Source: Bacteroidales bacterium UBA5197 (GTDB lineage Bacteria; Bacteroidota; Bacteroidia; Bacteroidales; Lentimicrobiaceae). Taken from it: a stretch of 43,818 nt of DNA. Position 1 is the first letter of the stretch; each line of letters starts with the position of its first letter. This document shows positions 26,475-36,187 of the stretch, one piece after another. The stretch lies in NCBI GenBank assembly GCA_002412885.1, contig DHVX01000027.1, forward strand, positions 1 to 43,818, read 5' to 3'. The position numbers and the translations under genes were made by a program. A model generated the notes under the pieces. That model was given only the letters and a program-made list of their open reading frames with translations, did no database searches and was not told the origin of the DNA.

Positions 26475-26671
26475 CGTTATGTGACAGTCTTTCGTTAAAA
26501 ACAGGGAGAAATCTGTTGTTATTGGAAAACAGCGTTAGAATCGCAAGTTTTCCTGATGTTGAAAACTATTAAAAACTAAAAAACATAAGCAGCAATTTAG
26601 TTATGTACCTTTGCAGGCAACAAAGTTCCTTTCTCTCTTTTAACCCTTACTTATTGATAAACAAAAGGTTA

Positions 26672-27754
26672 ATGACGAAACCCTCCGCAAAATTAGTACT
26701 CTCCAACGGCATGTCGTTCAATGGGTATTCTTTCGGGTTTCGGGGAAGTGTGTCTGGCGAAGTGGTTTTCAACACTGCCATGACCGGTTATCCCGAAAGC
26801 CTCACCGACCCCTCGTACCAAGGGCAGCTACTGGTACTCACCTATCCCCTGATTGGCAACTATGGTGTTCCGGATATGATTTTTGAAGCGGGTTTGCCCG
26901 CTTTTTTTGAGTCCGATAAAATCCATATCAGTGGACTGATAATCTCCAGTTACTCAGAACAATACAGCCACTGGAACGCTTCTCAAAGCCTTGGCGAATG
27001 GCTGGAAAAACATCGCATTCCGGCAATTGGTGGCATAGATACACGCGCCCTCACCCAAATCATCCGCGAACATGGAGCCATGCCCGGGAAAATTGTGGTG
27101 GATGCCGAAAATGTGGACTGGCGCGATCCCGGAGCGGAAAACCTGGTGGAGGAAGTCAGCGCTAAGGAAGTGATTGAATATGGAAACGGAAACCTGCGCA
27201 TCGCACTGGTTGATCTGGGTGTAAAATACAACATCATCAGGCATTTTCTTAAGCGGGATACAACCGTTATCCGCGTTCCCTGGAACTACGACCTCAGCAA
27301 ACTGGAGTTCGACGGGCTTTTTCTTTCCAATGGTCCCGGCGATCCGAAACAATGTGTCGAAACCATTGCCCAACTGAAAGAGCAGATGGAAAAACCCCGC
27401 CCGATTTTCGGAATTTGTCTGGGAAACCAACTGCTGGCACTCGCTTCAGGTGCCGACACTTTTAAGCTCAGGTACGGGCACCGCAGTCACAATCAGCCTG
27501 TGCTGCAGACCGGCACAAACAAGGCGCTGGTTACTTCGCAGAATCATGGCTATGCCATCGACAACCAATCGTTGGGTAAAGAATGGGAAACCTGGTTCGT
27601 AAACCTGAATGACGGAACCAACGAAGGTATCCGCCACAGAGCCTTGCCTCAGTTTTCGGTGCAGTTCCATCCCGAAGCATCAAGCGGCCCAACCGATACG
27701 GAATATCTATTTGATGAATTTCTGGCAGAAGTGAAACGGTTCAAAGGCATTTAA
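26672..27754 (+). CDS. carA: Carbamoyl-phosphate synthase small subunit
   Basis: This is the glutaminase subunit, passing ammonia to CarB for carbamoyl phosphate (arginine and pyrimidine synthesis). The ATG at 26672 starts MTKPSAKLVLSNGMSFNGYSFG, the normal CarA beginning; the 23 extra upstream codons do not fit. The N-terminal CarA domain has SGEVVFNTAMTGYPESLTDPSY. The class I glutamine amidotransferase has Cys249 in FGICLGNQLLA and His333/Glu335 in QFHPEA. At 360 aa it is of normal length. carB follows after 232 bases of repeat-containing DNA. Confidence 0.96.
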   Translation: MTKPSAKLVLSNGMSFNGYSFGFRGSVSGEVVFNTAMTGYPESLTDPSYQGQLLVLTYPLIGNYGVPDMIFEAGLPAFFESDKIHISGLIISSYSEQYSHWNASQSLGEWLEKHRIPAIGGIDTRALTQIIREHGAMPGKIVVDAENVDWRDPGAENLVEEVSAKEVIEYGNGNLRIALVDLGVKYNIIRHFLKRDTTVIRVPWNYDLSKLEFDGLFLSNGPGDPKQCVETIAQLKEQMEKPRPIFGICLGNQLLALASGADTFKLRYGHRSHNQPVLQTGTNKALVTSQNHGYAIDNQSLGKEWETWFVNLNDGTNEGIRHRALPQFSVQFHPEASSGPTDTEYLFDEFLAEVKRFKGI

Positions 27755-27986
27755 CGCATTAGTAGAAACTTTCGAAATAACTTCCCCATTCTTGTAGTAC
27801 CCCTTTTAGCGTGCTTGCTGACAGGGCTTTCTTCAAACAGATGTGTCAAAAAACACGAAAGTAATCGTCCCCCTGGTGCCTGAGCCGCCTGCCCTGAGCT
27901 TGTCGAATGGGGGTCGAAGGCCGAAAGGGGGAGAAGAGGGGGATAACAAAATTTTATCTTTTCACTTAGCAACAATCAGAATCAAC
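27755..27986. repeat. carA-carB spacer with interspersed repeat
   Basis: This 232-bp gap is non-coding although the carB frame stays open into it. At ~27888-27930 it contains the CCCTGAGCTTGTCGAATGGG and GGTCGAAGGCCGAAAGGGGG modules, members of a repeat type frequent in Bacteroidota intergenic DNA. Confidence 0.7.
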
Positions 27987-30900
27987 ATGAAACACGATAT
28001 TGGAAAAGTCCTGGTGCTCGGTTCGGGTGCCCTCAAAATTGGTGAAGCCGGGGAGTTTGATTACAGCGGTTCGCAGGCGCTGAAAGCTTTGCGCGAAGAA
28101 GGAATACACACCATTCTCATTAATCCCAACATTGCCACTGTGCAGACTTCAAAAGGTGTAGCCGACACCGTTTATTTTCTGCCGGTTACCGCCGATTTTG
28201 TTACCAAAATTATTGAGAAGGAACGTCCCGAAGGCATTCTGTTGGCTTTTGGCGGACAAACTGCCCTCAATTGCGGGGTGGAACTTTACCGCAAAGGCAT
28301 CCTTGAAAAGTATGGCGTGAAAGTGCTGGGAACTCCCGTTGATGCAATTATCGAAACCGAAGATCGTCAGCTTTTTAAGGCCAAACTGCATTCCATCAGC
28401 GTTGATACACCCAAAAGTATCGCGGTTACTTCCGTTTCTCTGGCCCGCGAAGCTGCTGCTGAACTTGGTTTTCCGATTATCGTAAGGGCTGCTTTTACGC
28501 TTGGCGGACAAGGCTCAGGCTTTTGCAGCAATATGGATGAACTTGACCGGCTGGTGGCCAATGCCTTCTCGTATTCCGATCAGATTCTTATTGAGGAATC
28601 GCTGAAAGGCTGGAAGGAAATTGAATACGAAGTGGTGCGCGACCGTTATGACAATTGCATTACGGTTTGCAATATGGAGAATTTCGACCCGCTTGGCATT
28701 CACACCGGCGAGAGCATTGTGGTGGCGCCTTCGCAAACGCTGAGCAATTCCGAATATCACAAACTGCGGAGTATTTCCATTGAAATTGTGCGCAGCGTGG
28801 GCATTGTGGGCGAGTGTAATGTGCAGTTCGCCCTCGATCCCAATTCTGAGGATTACCGTGTAATTGAAGTAAATGCCCGCCTTTCGCGTTCATCGGCACT
28901 GGCCTCAAAAGCTACAGGTTATCCGCTGGCCCATGTTGCAGCCAAACTGGCGCTGGGTTATGGTCTGCATGAGCTCAAAAACAACGTAACAAAAACCACT
29001 TCCGCACTTTTTGAGCCTGCCCTCGATTATATCGTTTGCAAAATTCCGCGCTGGGATCTGAATAAATTTACGGGCGTTGCCAAAGAAATTGGTTCCAGCA
29101 TGAAGTCGGTGGGAGAGATTATGTCCATTGGCCGCACTTTTGAGGAAGCCATTCAAAAAGGATTGCGCATGACCGGACTTGGCCTGCATGGTTTTGTGGC
29201 AAATCCCCAAATGGAGTTTCCTGACCTCGACAAGAGCCTGAATGAACCCACCGATATGCGCATTTATGCTTTGGCCGAAGCTTTTGCCAGGGGATATTCC
29301 GTGGAGCGTTTACACGAACTTACCCGCATTGATCCATGGTTTCTTGAAGGGCTGAATACCATCAGCAAGCTTTCTGAAAAGATAAAAAGCACCCCTTTTG
29401 CCAAGCTTACGCCCGATCTGATGCGTGAAGCCAAACAACTTGGCTTTTCCGACTTTCAGCTTGCCCGGTTTCTGCTGAATGACGAGGCGGGCACCATGCA
29501 TGAACGAATGCTTAAAATCCGCGAATGGCGGGTAAATCATCAGATAAAACCAGTGGTTAAGCAGATTGATACCCTGGCTGCTGAGTACCCCGCGGCCACC
29601 AATTATCTTTACCTCACCTACAACGGCAATGTTTCGGATGTAGCTCCTGAAAACGACAATAAATCGGTGGTGGTGCTTGGTTCCGGCGCTTACCGCATCG
29701 GCAGTTCGGTTGAGTTTGACTGGTCGGGGGTGAATGCGCTGCAGACCATCCGGCAAATGGGATATCGTTCGGTGATGATCAATTACAATCCCGAAACCGT
29801 GAGCACCGATTACGATATGTGCGACCGCCTCTATTTTGATGAGCTGAGTTATGAGCGGGTGATGGATATTCTGGATGTGGAGCAGCCGCTGGGAACCATT
29901 CTGGCAACCGGAGGGCAGATTGCCAATAACCTCGCCATGCGTTTGTACAATTCCGGCGTTCATATTCTGGGCACTTCGCCGGTGAATATTGATATGGCCG
30001 AAGATCGTCACAAATTCTCTTCGCTGCTCGATACGCTTGATGTGGATCAGCCCCGCTGGCGCGAACTCAGCAGTATTGCCGAAATAGTTTCGTTTGCCGA
30101 GATAGTGGGTTATCCGCTGCTGATCCGTCCGTCATATGTACTTTCGGGGGCGGCCATGAATGTGGTTTCAAATCCCGATGACCTCCGGCATTTTCTTCAG
30201 GTTGCCGCGCTGGTGTCGAAAGAGCATCCGGTGGTGGTTTCTGAGTTTATCGAATTTGCCAAAGAAATTGAAGTTGATGCCGTGGCCGATAAAGGTGAAA
30301 TTGTGGTTTATGCCATTTCGGAGCATGTTGAGTTTGCCGGCGTTCACTCGGGCGATGCCACCATCGTTTTTCCTGCACAGAAACTCTACCTCGAAACTAC
30401 GCGCCGCATCAAACGCATTACGCGGCAGATCGCCATGGCGCTCGAAATCACAGGACCTTTTAATATCCAGTTTCTGGCAAAAGACAACCATATAAAAGTG
30501 ATCGAATGTAACCTGAGGGCTTCGCGCAGTTTTCCGTTTGTTTCGAAGGTGCTGAAGATCAACTTTATTGATATTGCCACCCGTGTTATGCTGGGGCAGA
30601 AGGTTGAAGTGCCGCACAAGAGCATGTTCGACATTGATTATCTGGGCATAAAAGCCCCGCAGTTTTCGTTTTCGCGATTGGCCAAGGCCGATCCTGTGCT
30701 GGGTGTGGATATGGCTTCAACCGGCGAAGTGGCCTGCCTCGGCGAAACTTTTCACGATGCCTTGCTTAAAGCCATGTTTTCGGTGGGATATAAAATGCCC
30801 GAACGCAGCATATTGTTATCCAGCGGCGATGTAAAATCAAAGGTACAGTTGCTTGAGCCTGTCCGTTTGCTGGCGGATAAAGGAATTACAATTTATGCCA

Positions 30901-31211
30901 CACGCGGCACAGCAAAGTTTCTCAGCGACAACGGCATTGATGCAAAGGTGCTGCACTGGCCCGATGAAAATGCACAGCCCAATACCCTTGACTATATCCG
31001 TGAACGCAAAATAGATCTGGTGGTGAATATCCCGAAGAACCTTACCAAAGCCGAACTTCACAACGATTACACCATCCGCCGCAGCGCCATTGATTACAAT
31101 ATCCCCATTATCACCAATGCCCAGCTTGCTGCCGCATTCCTTACTGCCGGTTGCCGCATATCGCTCGACGATCTGGAGCTGAAAAGCTGGAATGAGTATG
31201 GGGGGTGGTAG
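27987..31211 (+). CDS. carB: Carbamoyl-phosphate synthase large subunit
   Basis: The ATG at 27987 gives 1074 aa (E. coli CarB has 1073) and the usual opening DIGKVLVLGSGALKIGEAGEFDYSG; the open frame before it is repeat sequence. Two homologous halves each have a pre-ATP-grasp start (VLGSGALKIG, VLGSGAYRIGSSVEFDWSG) and an ATP-grasp domain (EVNARLSRSSALASKATGYPLA and ECNLRASRSFPFVSKV). The last ~130 residues form the MGS-like allosteric domain (GITIYATRGTAKFL). It catalyses two ATP-dependent phosphorylations and carbamate formation using ammonia from CarA. Confidence 0.97.
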   Translation: MKHDIGKVLVLGSGALKIGEAGEFDYSGSQALKALREEGIHTILINPNIATVQTSKGVADTVYFLPVTADFVTKIIEKERPEGILLAFGGQTALNCGVELYRKGILEKYGVKVLGTPVDAIIETEDRQLFKAKLHSISVDTPKSIAVTSVSLAREAAAELGFPIIVRAAFTLGGQGSGFCSNMDELDRLVANAFSYSDQILIEESLKGWKEIEYEVVRDRYDNCITVCNMENFDPLGIHTGESIVVAPSQTLSNSEYHKLRSISIEIVRSVGIVGECNVQFALDPNSEDYRVIEVNARLSRSSALASKATGYPLAHVAAKLALGYGLHELKNNVTKTTSALFEPALDYIVCKIPRWDLNKFTGVAKEIGSSMKSVGEIMSIGRTFEEAIQKGLRMTGLGLHGFVANPQMEFPDLDKSLNEPTDMRIYALAEAFARGYSVERLHELTRIDPWFLEGLNTISKLSEKIKSTPFAKLTPDLMREAKQLGFSDFQLARFLLNDEAGTMHERMLKIREWRVNHQIKPVVKQIDTLAAEYPAATNYLYLTYNGNVSDVAPENDNKSVVVLGSGAYRIGSSVEFDWSGVNALQTIRQMGYRSVMINYNPETVSTDYDMCDRLYFDELSYERVMDILDVEQPLGTILATGGQIANNLAMRLYNSGVHILGTSPVNIDMAEDRHKFSSLLDTLDVDQPRWRELSSIAEIVSFAEIVGYPLLIRPSYVLSGAAMNVVSNPDDLRHFLQVAALVSKEHPVVVSEFIEFAKEIEVDAVADKGEIVVYAISEHVEFAGVHSGDATIVFPAQKLYLETTRRIKRITRQIAMALEITGPFNIQFLAKDNHIKVIECNLRASRSFPFVSKVLKINFIDIATRVMLGQKVEVPHKSMFDIDYLGIKAPQFSFSRLAKADPVLGVDMASTGEVACLGETFHDALLKAMFSVGYKMPERSILLSSGDVKSKVQLLEPVRLLADKGITIYATRGTAKFLSDNGIDAKVLHWPDENAQPNTLDYIRERKIDLVVNIPKNLTKAELHNDYTIRRSAIDYNIPIITNAQLAAAFLTAGCRISLDDLELKSWNEYGGW

Positions 31212-31524
31212 GGAATGGGTTGAGGGGTGGATAGGAGGGTGGTTTTGACTGTTTGCCGTAAGCACTTATTCTTTTCTTTAATAAAACTAGTGCTGTACTA
31301 GTCATTACCCATGGCGCTCCCGCGTGACCCTGACGCGTGGTGTAACACCGCTTAAATAAATAAAAAATTAGCACAAATTTATTTTGTTTTTTTGAGCGTG
31401 GGCAATCCTAAAACCGTCCTGAAAGGCGGTTATGTGGGGAGGAAAGGCGGAAGCTCTTTTGCAAGCCTTTGTTGTAGCGTTAGCTCGTGGGGCTTTGGCA
31501 ATGTGCTTGCAAATGCATTGACTT
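31212..31524. other. Island edge between carB and the restriction genes
   Basis: No gene is present. It has a CGCGT/ACGCG hairpin at ~31320-31340, an AACCG...CGGTT hairpin at ~31411-31430, and the inverse pair TTTGCAAGC (31458) / GCTTGCAAA (31503) enclosing GTAGCGTTAGCTCGTGGGGC. Read on the minus strand, the last contains AGCTAACG, the same core as the spacer repeats further right. No tRNA or integrase marks the boundary. Confidence 0.5.
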
Positions 31525-33750
31525 CTATATGTCTAGTATTTTCCACTCTGTTAAATCTTTGTCGTATTTGTAAGGGATACCTGTGTAAGTAAAGAATGAA
31601 CCTGATTTTGGGATTATAATTCCTCCGAAATAATTTTTGTTATTCTTGTTTTGTTCGCTGATATATTTCTGCAAACCGTCAGATTTATTTCCTGCTTCTT
31701 TCGCAGTCCAACCTGACTTTGTATCAAATAATCCAATTTTTCCGTCTATAAATTTTACAATGAAGTCCACATAAAAACTTTGATCTTCCTTTGAATCATC
31801 AATGTATGGCACAGCAAAAAATGTAGCATCTCTTTCTCCGTTCTTAAACCACCACTCAACTTTCTTGCTGTTGTCTAAAAATTCAATGAAAGATTTTTCC
31901 GTTTCCCAAGTTTTAGATTTTAAAGTTGATTCGTAATAAGGATTCATCAAAACTTTTTTCAGTTTCGGTTTCCTCTCCTGATTATTTGCGTTGTATTCAA
32001 TCTTCACAGGCACATTCCACAATTCATCATTTTGCAAAGATTTATTTTTCACTTTAGGGTGTTTCACTTTGTATTCCTTCAACGAAAGATTTATTACATC
32101 TTTTATCGGCTGTGTGTTTCCATTGGATAAAACAATTGTCATTATTTCTCGCTGCACATCCCTGTAATCCATTTTTAATTCTTCGGAAAAGAAATTATAA
32201 ATGCTTGTGCAAACTCTACCTACTGAACGCTGTTCGGGAAACATTTCGCCTTCGTGTAACACCTGTTGAATAAAATATTTAAAAGCATTTTCTAATTCTA
32301 AAGCATTTTTAGCTAAAGAAAGGTCTTTGTAAACTTCAACTGGTTCATTTGCTGTTCCAACATTTTCTACATGAATAATTCCATCAAGCGGGATGTGGTC
32401 GGTAATTTTGGAAACTTTAGTGTCAAGTTTTTTTGCCAACTTAAATTCTTTGGCATGGTTCAAAAAGGAATTGATGAAAGAAGGGTCAAGCCGTGTAGTT
32501 TCTCTTTGCCTCAATATGTGATAAGATACAAGGTCAATGTTTTTGTAACTCTCATTTCTTCGGCTAGTGTAGATGGTAAAATAATCCCTTGCTAATTCTT
32601 CCTCAATTTTAATATTGTTGTTTGCAATATTGGTGTAAACATATCCTTTATCTAATTCCTCAATGTTGTATCGCATTATTTCTGGCATCCTCATTATACG
32701 ACCAACGGTCTGAATAGAAAATTTTTCGGAGTGCCATTCACGAAACAAAACCAAAATATATGCACGTGGGCAATCCCAACCTAAAGCAATAGCCTGTTTG
32801 AAAAGTAAAACATCAACTTCATTATCATTTTTAGAAATGTTTTCAAGGTTGCGTTTATCCTCAGAAAGATAAACAGCCAATTTTCCATTGTCGGTTGTGA
32901 TTTTGAATTTTTTGGCTAATAAATTTTCAATTTCATCTGTCTTGCTTGTAAAATCGTTACTATTGCTGTCAGGAAGTTGAATGAGTAAAAGCGGATTAAT
33001 GTGTTCTTTTCCTAATTCTTGAAATTTTTTCAAAAGCTCATCTCTTTTCTTCAATGCTTCTTTCAAAATAAATTCATCGCTACCTTCACCTTCCAACTTA
33101 TCTTCTTTCAAATCGGGATTTAGAGAAATTTTTTCTTTTATCATTCCTTCGGCAACAACATCTTCAAATTTTACTCTCACAATGTTGTCAGAATTCATGT
33201 GAGGCGTAGCCGAAACTTCAATAGTAATTTTGGGATTCATTATTTCAATCAAGCCCCTTGTATTTTCTGCTGTTGCTGTGTGGTGGCTTTCATCAATCAC
33301 CAAAATAATTTCTCTGCCTTCTGCAACTGTGTTGTTGATAATTGATGTTAGGTTGAAATCGTTTTCATTGTCACGAATAAAAACATTGTCTTTTTTATTG
33401 ATGCTTTCCCAATTAAGAAACAAAATTTCGTTTTCGGAAATTTTTTTATCGGTAAGGTCTTCCAAGTTTGAACATTCTAAAACTCTGTTTTCTTTGTAAA
33501 ACTCCTCTAACTTTTCTTTACTCTGTAAGTGAAGTTTTCGGGGTGCTGCCCAAATGAAAGAGAAAGTTTTGTGATCATTTCTTTTCTCAACCAATTGCAA
33601 AAGAAAATCAGCCATGATAATAGTCTTACCTGCACCTGTTGGTGCTTTAAAAATTATATTGTCATTGCTTTTGCCTTCCAATAATTCGTTTGCGATGTCA
33701 AGCAATTTTTTGATTGCTTTTTCTTTATAATCTAAGTTTTTAATAATCAT
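31525..33750 (-). CDS. res: Type III restriction enzyme, Res subunit
   Basis: This 741-aa helicase-nuclease cleaves DNA with the Mod subunit after ATP-driven translocation. Superfamily 2 motifs are Walker A APTGAGKT (36-43), motif II DESH (153-156), motif III SATPH and motif VI QTVGRIMRMPE. The C-terminal PD-(D/E)xK nuclease is seen as YVDFIVKF...GLFDTKSG (Asp675, Lys677). It is shorter than classical EcoP1/EcoP15 Res (~970 aa) but both domains are complete. Its start is 4 bases from the mod stop, so mod-res is one operon. Confidence 0.92.
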   Translation of the reverse strand: MIIKNLDYKEKAIKKLLDIANELLEGKSNDNIIFKAPTGAGKTIIMADFLLQLVEKRNDHKTFSFIWAAPRKLHLQSKEKLEEFYKENRVLECSNLEDLTDKKISENEILFLNWESINKKDNVFIRDNENDFNLTSIINNTVAEGREIILVIDESHHTATAENTRGLIEIMNPKITIEVSATPHMNSDNIVRVKFEDVVAEGMIKEKISLNPDLKEDKLEGEGSDEFILKEALKKRDELLKKFQELGKEHINPLLLIQLPDSNSNDFTSKTDEIENLLAKKFKITTDNGKLAVYLSEDKRNLENISKNDNEVDVLLFKQAIALGWDCPRAYILVLFREWHSEKFSIQTVGRIMRMPEIMRYNIEELDKGYVYTNIANNNIKIEEELARDYFTIYTSRRNESYKNIDLVSYHILRQRETTRLDPSFINSFLNHAKEFKLAKKLDTKVSKITDHIPLDGIIHVENVGTANEPVEVYKDLSLAKNALELENAFKYFIQQVLHEGEMFPEQRSVGRVCTSIYNFFSEELKMDYRDVQREIMTIVLSNGNTQPIKDVINLSLKEYKVKHPKVKNKSLQNDELWNVPVKIEYNANNQERKPKLKKVLMNPYYESTLKSKTWETEKSFIEFLDNSKKVEWWFKNGERDATFFAVPYIDDSKEDQSFYVDFIVKFIDGKIGLFDTKSGWTAKEAGNKSDGLQKYISEQNKNNKNYFGGIIIPKSGSFFTYTGIPYKYDKDLTEWKILDI

Positions 33751-33754
33751 CTTT

Positions 33755-35710
33755 TTACTTTTTGGGTTTTGCAGTTTCGTAAATTCTGCGATATACTTTC
33801 AAAATTGCCTCGGGAATTGAACAAAGAGTAATGTTATTTTTAACGTCCTGAAAATCTTCACTGAAATCATCACCCTCAAGTGAGAATACATAAACTGAAA
33901 CTTTTAGTTTCAGCTTTTTTATTTCTCTTTTGAACTCTTCCATTTTCATTTCATTGAATAGTATTGCGCTGTATTTCTTTTCGCTTTTGAAAATGGCGAA
34001 GTCGGGTTTAATAGATACTTCTTCAAAAGTATTTTCACGGATGCAAAGCATTTCAATACTTTTTTCAGTAAGCAGTTTTTTATTTTTGTGAGTTGGGTCT
34101 GAACCAACGAAGTTGGTTTTATAGTATTTGAGATTTCCGCCCAGACCTTCAACTGTTCCATTTTTGTTATATACTCCATAAAGTTTTATCGTGCCGTCTT
34201 TTAATTCTAACTGATACTTAGGATAACCTTGTTTAATTTTTGTTTGCTCAATCTCTTCAAGAAATTCATCAGCGTTATTTAAAATATCCATTGTAATTTT
34301 TCTTTCCAATACAATGTCACGATTTAAACCGCTATACTTGTAGCCCTTAATTACTTTTTTAATACGGGGGTAAGTTACTTTTTGACAAACTCCTTCTTTA
34401 TCCATTTCCTCTTTTGATAAATTTTGCTTTTTTAATTCACTAAATAATTTCGGACCCACTTCATTATTTGATGATAAAATAAATTGCCTGTTTCCTCCTT
34501 CGTTTTTATTTAATTGTAAAACGGCTTGCCCTGTTGTTCCTGAACCTGCGAAGAAATCTAAAACAATACTGTTATCATGTGTAATGATTTTTAGAATATC
34601 ATACATCAAATAAGGTGATTTAGGGTAGTCAAATATTTTTTCATTATCGTTATCATCTCCGAAAATTTTTTTCAATTCACTTGTTCCGTTTGTTGCGCTG
34701 TAAGCTGCTTTATTCCAAATTGATTTTGGCTTTTCTCCTTTGTTGTCCTCATGTCTTTCTTTTACAAAGATTGCGTATGAATTGTCTTTATCAGTTCTTC
34801 TTGCTTCAATGTATTTCTCCTTCTTCTGCTCAAAACTTTCTTTACCCCAACGCCAAACTCTTTCAATGCCATTCTGGTCAATTGGTAGTAACTCAACAGA
34901 ATTATTTGAAGGTTTAGTATCAAGTTCAAGTGTTTCTTTATTGATGTAAATTGGATACCACATTTTAGGTCGGTCTTTCCTTCTTGAATTTGAGCCGCTT
35001 CTTCTGAACTCTCTTGTTTTGTATTTTCCGAATTTGTCCTTGTGAACATATTCTTGAATTTTCTTGTCTGGAATTTCTAAATATTTTACTGTTGCTGCTT
35101 CCTTGTTTTTTGCATATAGAAGCATATACTCATGTGCAGTTGCAACAAATTTATCGTCCTGTCTGCCCCCAGGATTATGAATGACTGTTATCGTGCTTAA
35201 TCTGTTGTCGTAACCAAATATTTCATCTAATAAATGTCGGAGATTATGAACTTCATAATCATCAATCGCACAAACAATGATCCCCTTATTTGTAAGAAGA
35301 TTCTTTGCAAGTTTAATTCTCTTTGACATTAACGAAATCCATTTGCTGTGTCTAAAAGCATCTTCTTTATCAACATAATCATTGTTGTATCTCCATGCTG
35401 TGCTTCCTGTGTTGTATGGTGGGTCAATGTAAATTACATCAATGCTTTTGGCATGAGTGTAATTGAGAACTGAAAGTGCATGGTAGTTATCTCCTTCAAT
35501 TATAATGTTGGTTGGTTGGTTTGCATCAGTTATTACCTCTCTTTTTTTATCTTCTGTCAATACTGGCAATTTACCTTCTGCTTCTGCTTCAAATTTTTCT
35601 TCTGTGTCTTTTTCTTCCCACACCAAGCCGTATTTTTTTCGCTTGTTAAGTCGTTTTAATTCCTCTACAAGTTGTGCATGAGTGTAGTTTGCGTAATTAT
35701 TTTTTGCCAT
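33755..35710 (-). CDS. mod: Type III DNA methyltransferase, Mod subunit
   Basis: This 651-aa N6-adenine methyltransferase determines the recognition site of the type III system. The beta-class order is seen: DPPY first (VIYIDPPYNTGS, Asp96-Tyr99), then the target-recognition region, then the SAM-binding FxGxG (VLDFFAGSGTTGQA, ~385-400). An N-terminal coil (ELKRLNKRKKYGLVWE) is typical of family members. It starts 12 bases after the stop of the decayed OLD-type fragment. No phase-variable repeat tract was noticed in the gene. Confidence 0.93.
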   Translation of the reverse strand: MAKNNYANYTHAQLVEELKRLNKRKKYGLVWEEKDTEEKFEAEAEGKLPVLTEDKKREVITDANQPTNIIIEGDNYHALSVLNYTHAKSIDVIYIDPPYNTGSTAWRYNNDYVDKEDAFRHSKWISLMSKRIKLAKNLLTNKGIIVCAIDDYEVHNLRHLLDEIFGYDNRLSTITVIHNPGGRQDDKFVATAHEYMLLYAKNKEAATVKYLEIPDKKIQEYVHKDKFGKYKTREFRRSGSNSRRKDRPKMWYPIYINKETLELDTKPSNNSVELLPIDQNGIERVWRWGKESFEQKKEKYIEARRTDKDNSYAIFVKERHEDNKGEKPKSIWNKAAYSATNGTSELKKIFGDDNDNEKIFDYPKSPYLMYDILKIITHDNSIVLDFFAGSGTTGQAVLQLNKNEGGNRQFILSSNNEVGPKLFSELKKQNLSKEEMDKEGVCQKVTYPRIKKVIKGYKYSGLNRDIVLERKITMDILNNADEFLEEIEQTKIKQGYPKYQLELKDGTIKLYGVYNKNGTVEGLGGNLKYYKTNFVGSDPTHKNKKLLTEKSIEMLCIRENTFEEVSIKPDFAIFKSEKKYSAILFNEMKMEEFKREIKKLKLKVSVYVFSLEGDDFSEDFQDVKNNITLCSIPEAILKVYRRIYETAKPKK

Positions 35711-35722
35711 TGAAAAATTAGT

Positions 35723-36024
35723 TTATACAGTTGATGCACTTTTTGCAAATGCAATAATTCTTTCTGTTAAGTCAATTAAGGATTGTGAGAACTTTTTATC
35801 TGCATAGGCATATTCAAGTGCTTTGGCGACAGCCAAAGGATTTTTATTAAGTGCTTTTGCATTTCCATACTTTGTTGCTTCTTTATCTTCATGTTTTTGT
35901 CTGTAATGTTATCTTTGTCAGTGTCTGCATCAAAAATTACAAGGGTTGGAATGCTTAAAAGTTTTGCCATTGCAAGAGACTTTAATAAATTACTTTTCCC
36001 ATCTACACGGCTTTCAAATCCTGG
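35723..36024 (-). pseudogene. Fragment of an OLD-family nuclease (TOPRIM end), frameshifted
   Basis: In the frame ending at 36024 the minus strand reads RVDGKSNLLKSLAMAKLL and IPTLVIFDADTDKD, the conserved core of the TOPRIM domain of OLD-family ATP-dependent endonucleases (acidic residue, then DAD). Near 35890 the frame is lost; shifted, it continues EDKEATKYGNAKALN, LAVAKALEYAYADKKFSQSL and ends at 35723 with TAA. One missing base in the AAAAAC tract would explain this. The ATPase part is absent and an in-frame stop lies at 36025-36027. It is therefore a truncated remnant, unless the frameshift is an assembly error. Confidence 0.75.
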
Positions 36025-36027
36025 TTA

Positions 36028-36187
36028 AAATTACAAATTTTGCGGATATAACGATGTGGCTGTTTACGTAAAGCTTTTGTTGGTTGACGGTTTTCGTGGT
36101 CCGCAAATCTCGGCTGTGCTTTATTGGCGGTTCGTGCTTCTATCTCGGTGGCAAGGTGACGCTCTATTGATGTCATTTTTAAGTTTA
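36028..36187. repeat. Degenerate spacer repeat
   Basis: No gene is present. TAACGATGTGG at 36049 and TATTGGCGGTTCGTGCTTC at 36123 resemble, in order and orientation, the TAACGAGTGG and CTGGCGGAGCGGGCTAC ends of the spacer repeats at 38.5-41.8 kb. The promoter core between them is not conserved here. Confidence 0.4.

Noticed and set aside
27843..27986. Upstream start for carB
   Set aside because: These 48 codons translate an interspersed repeat; the conserved CarB N-terminus begins at the ATG at 27987.
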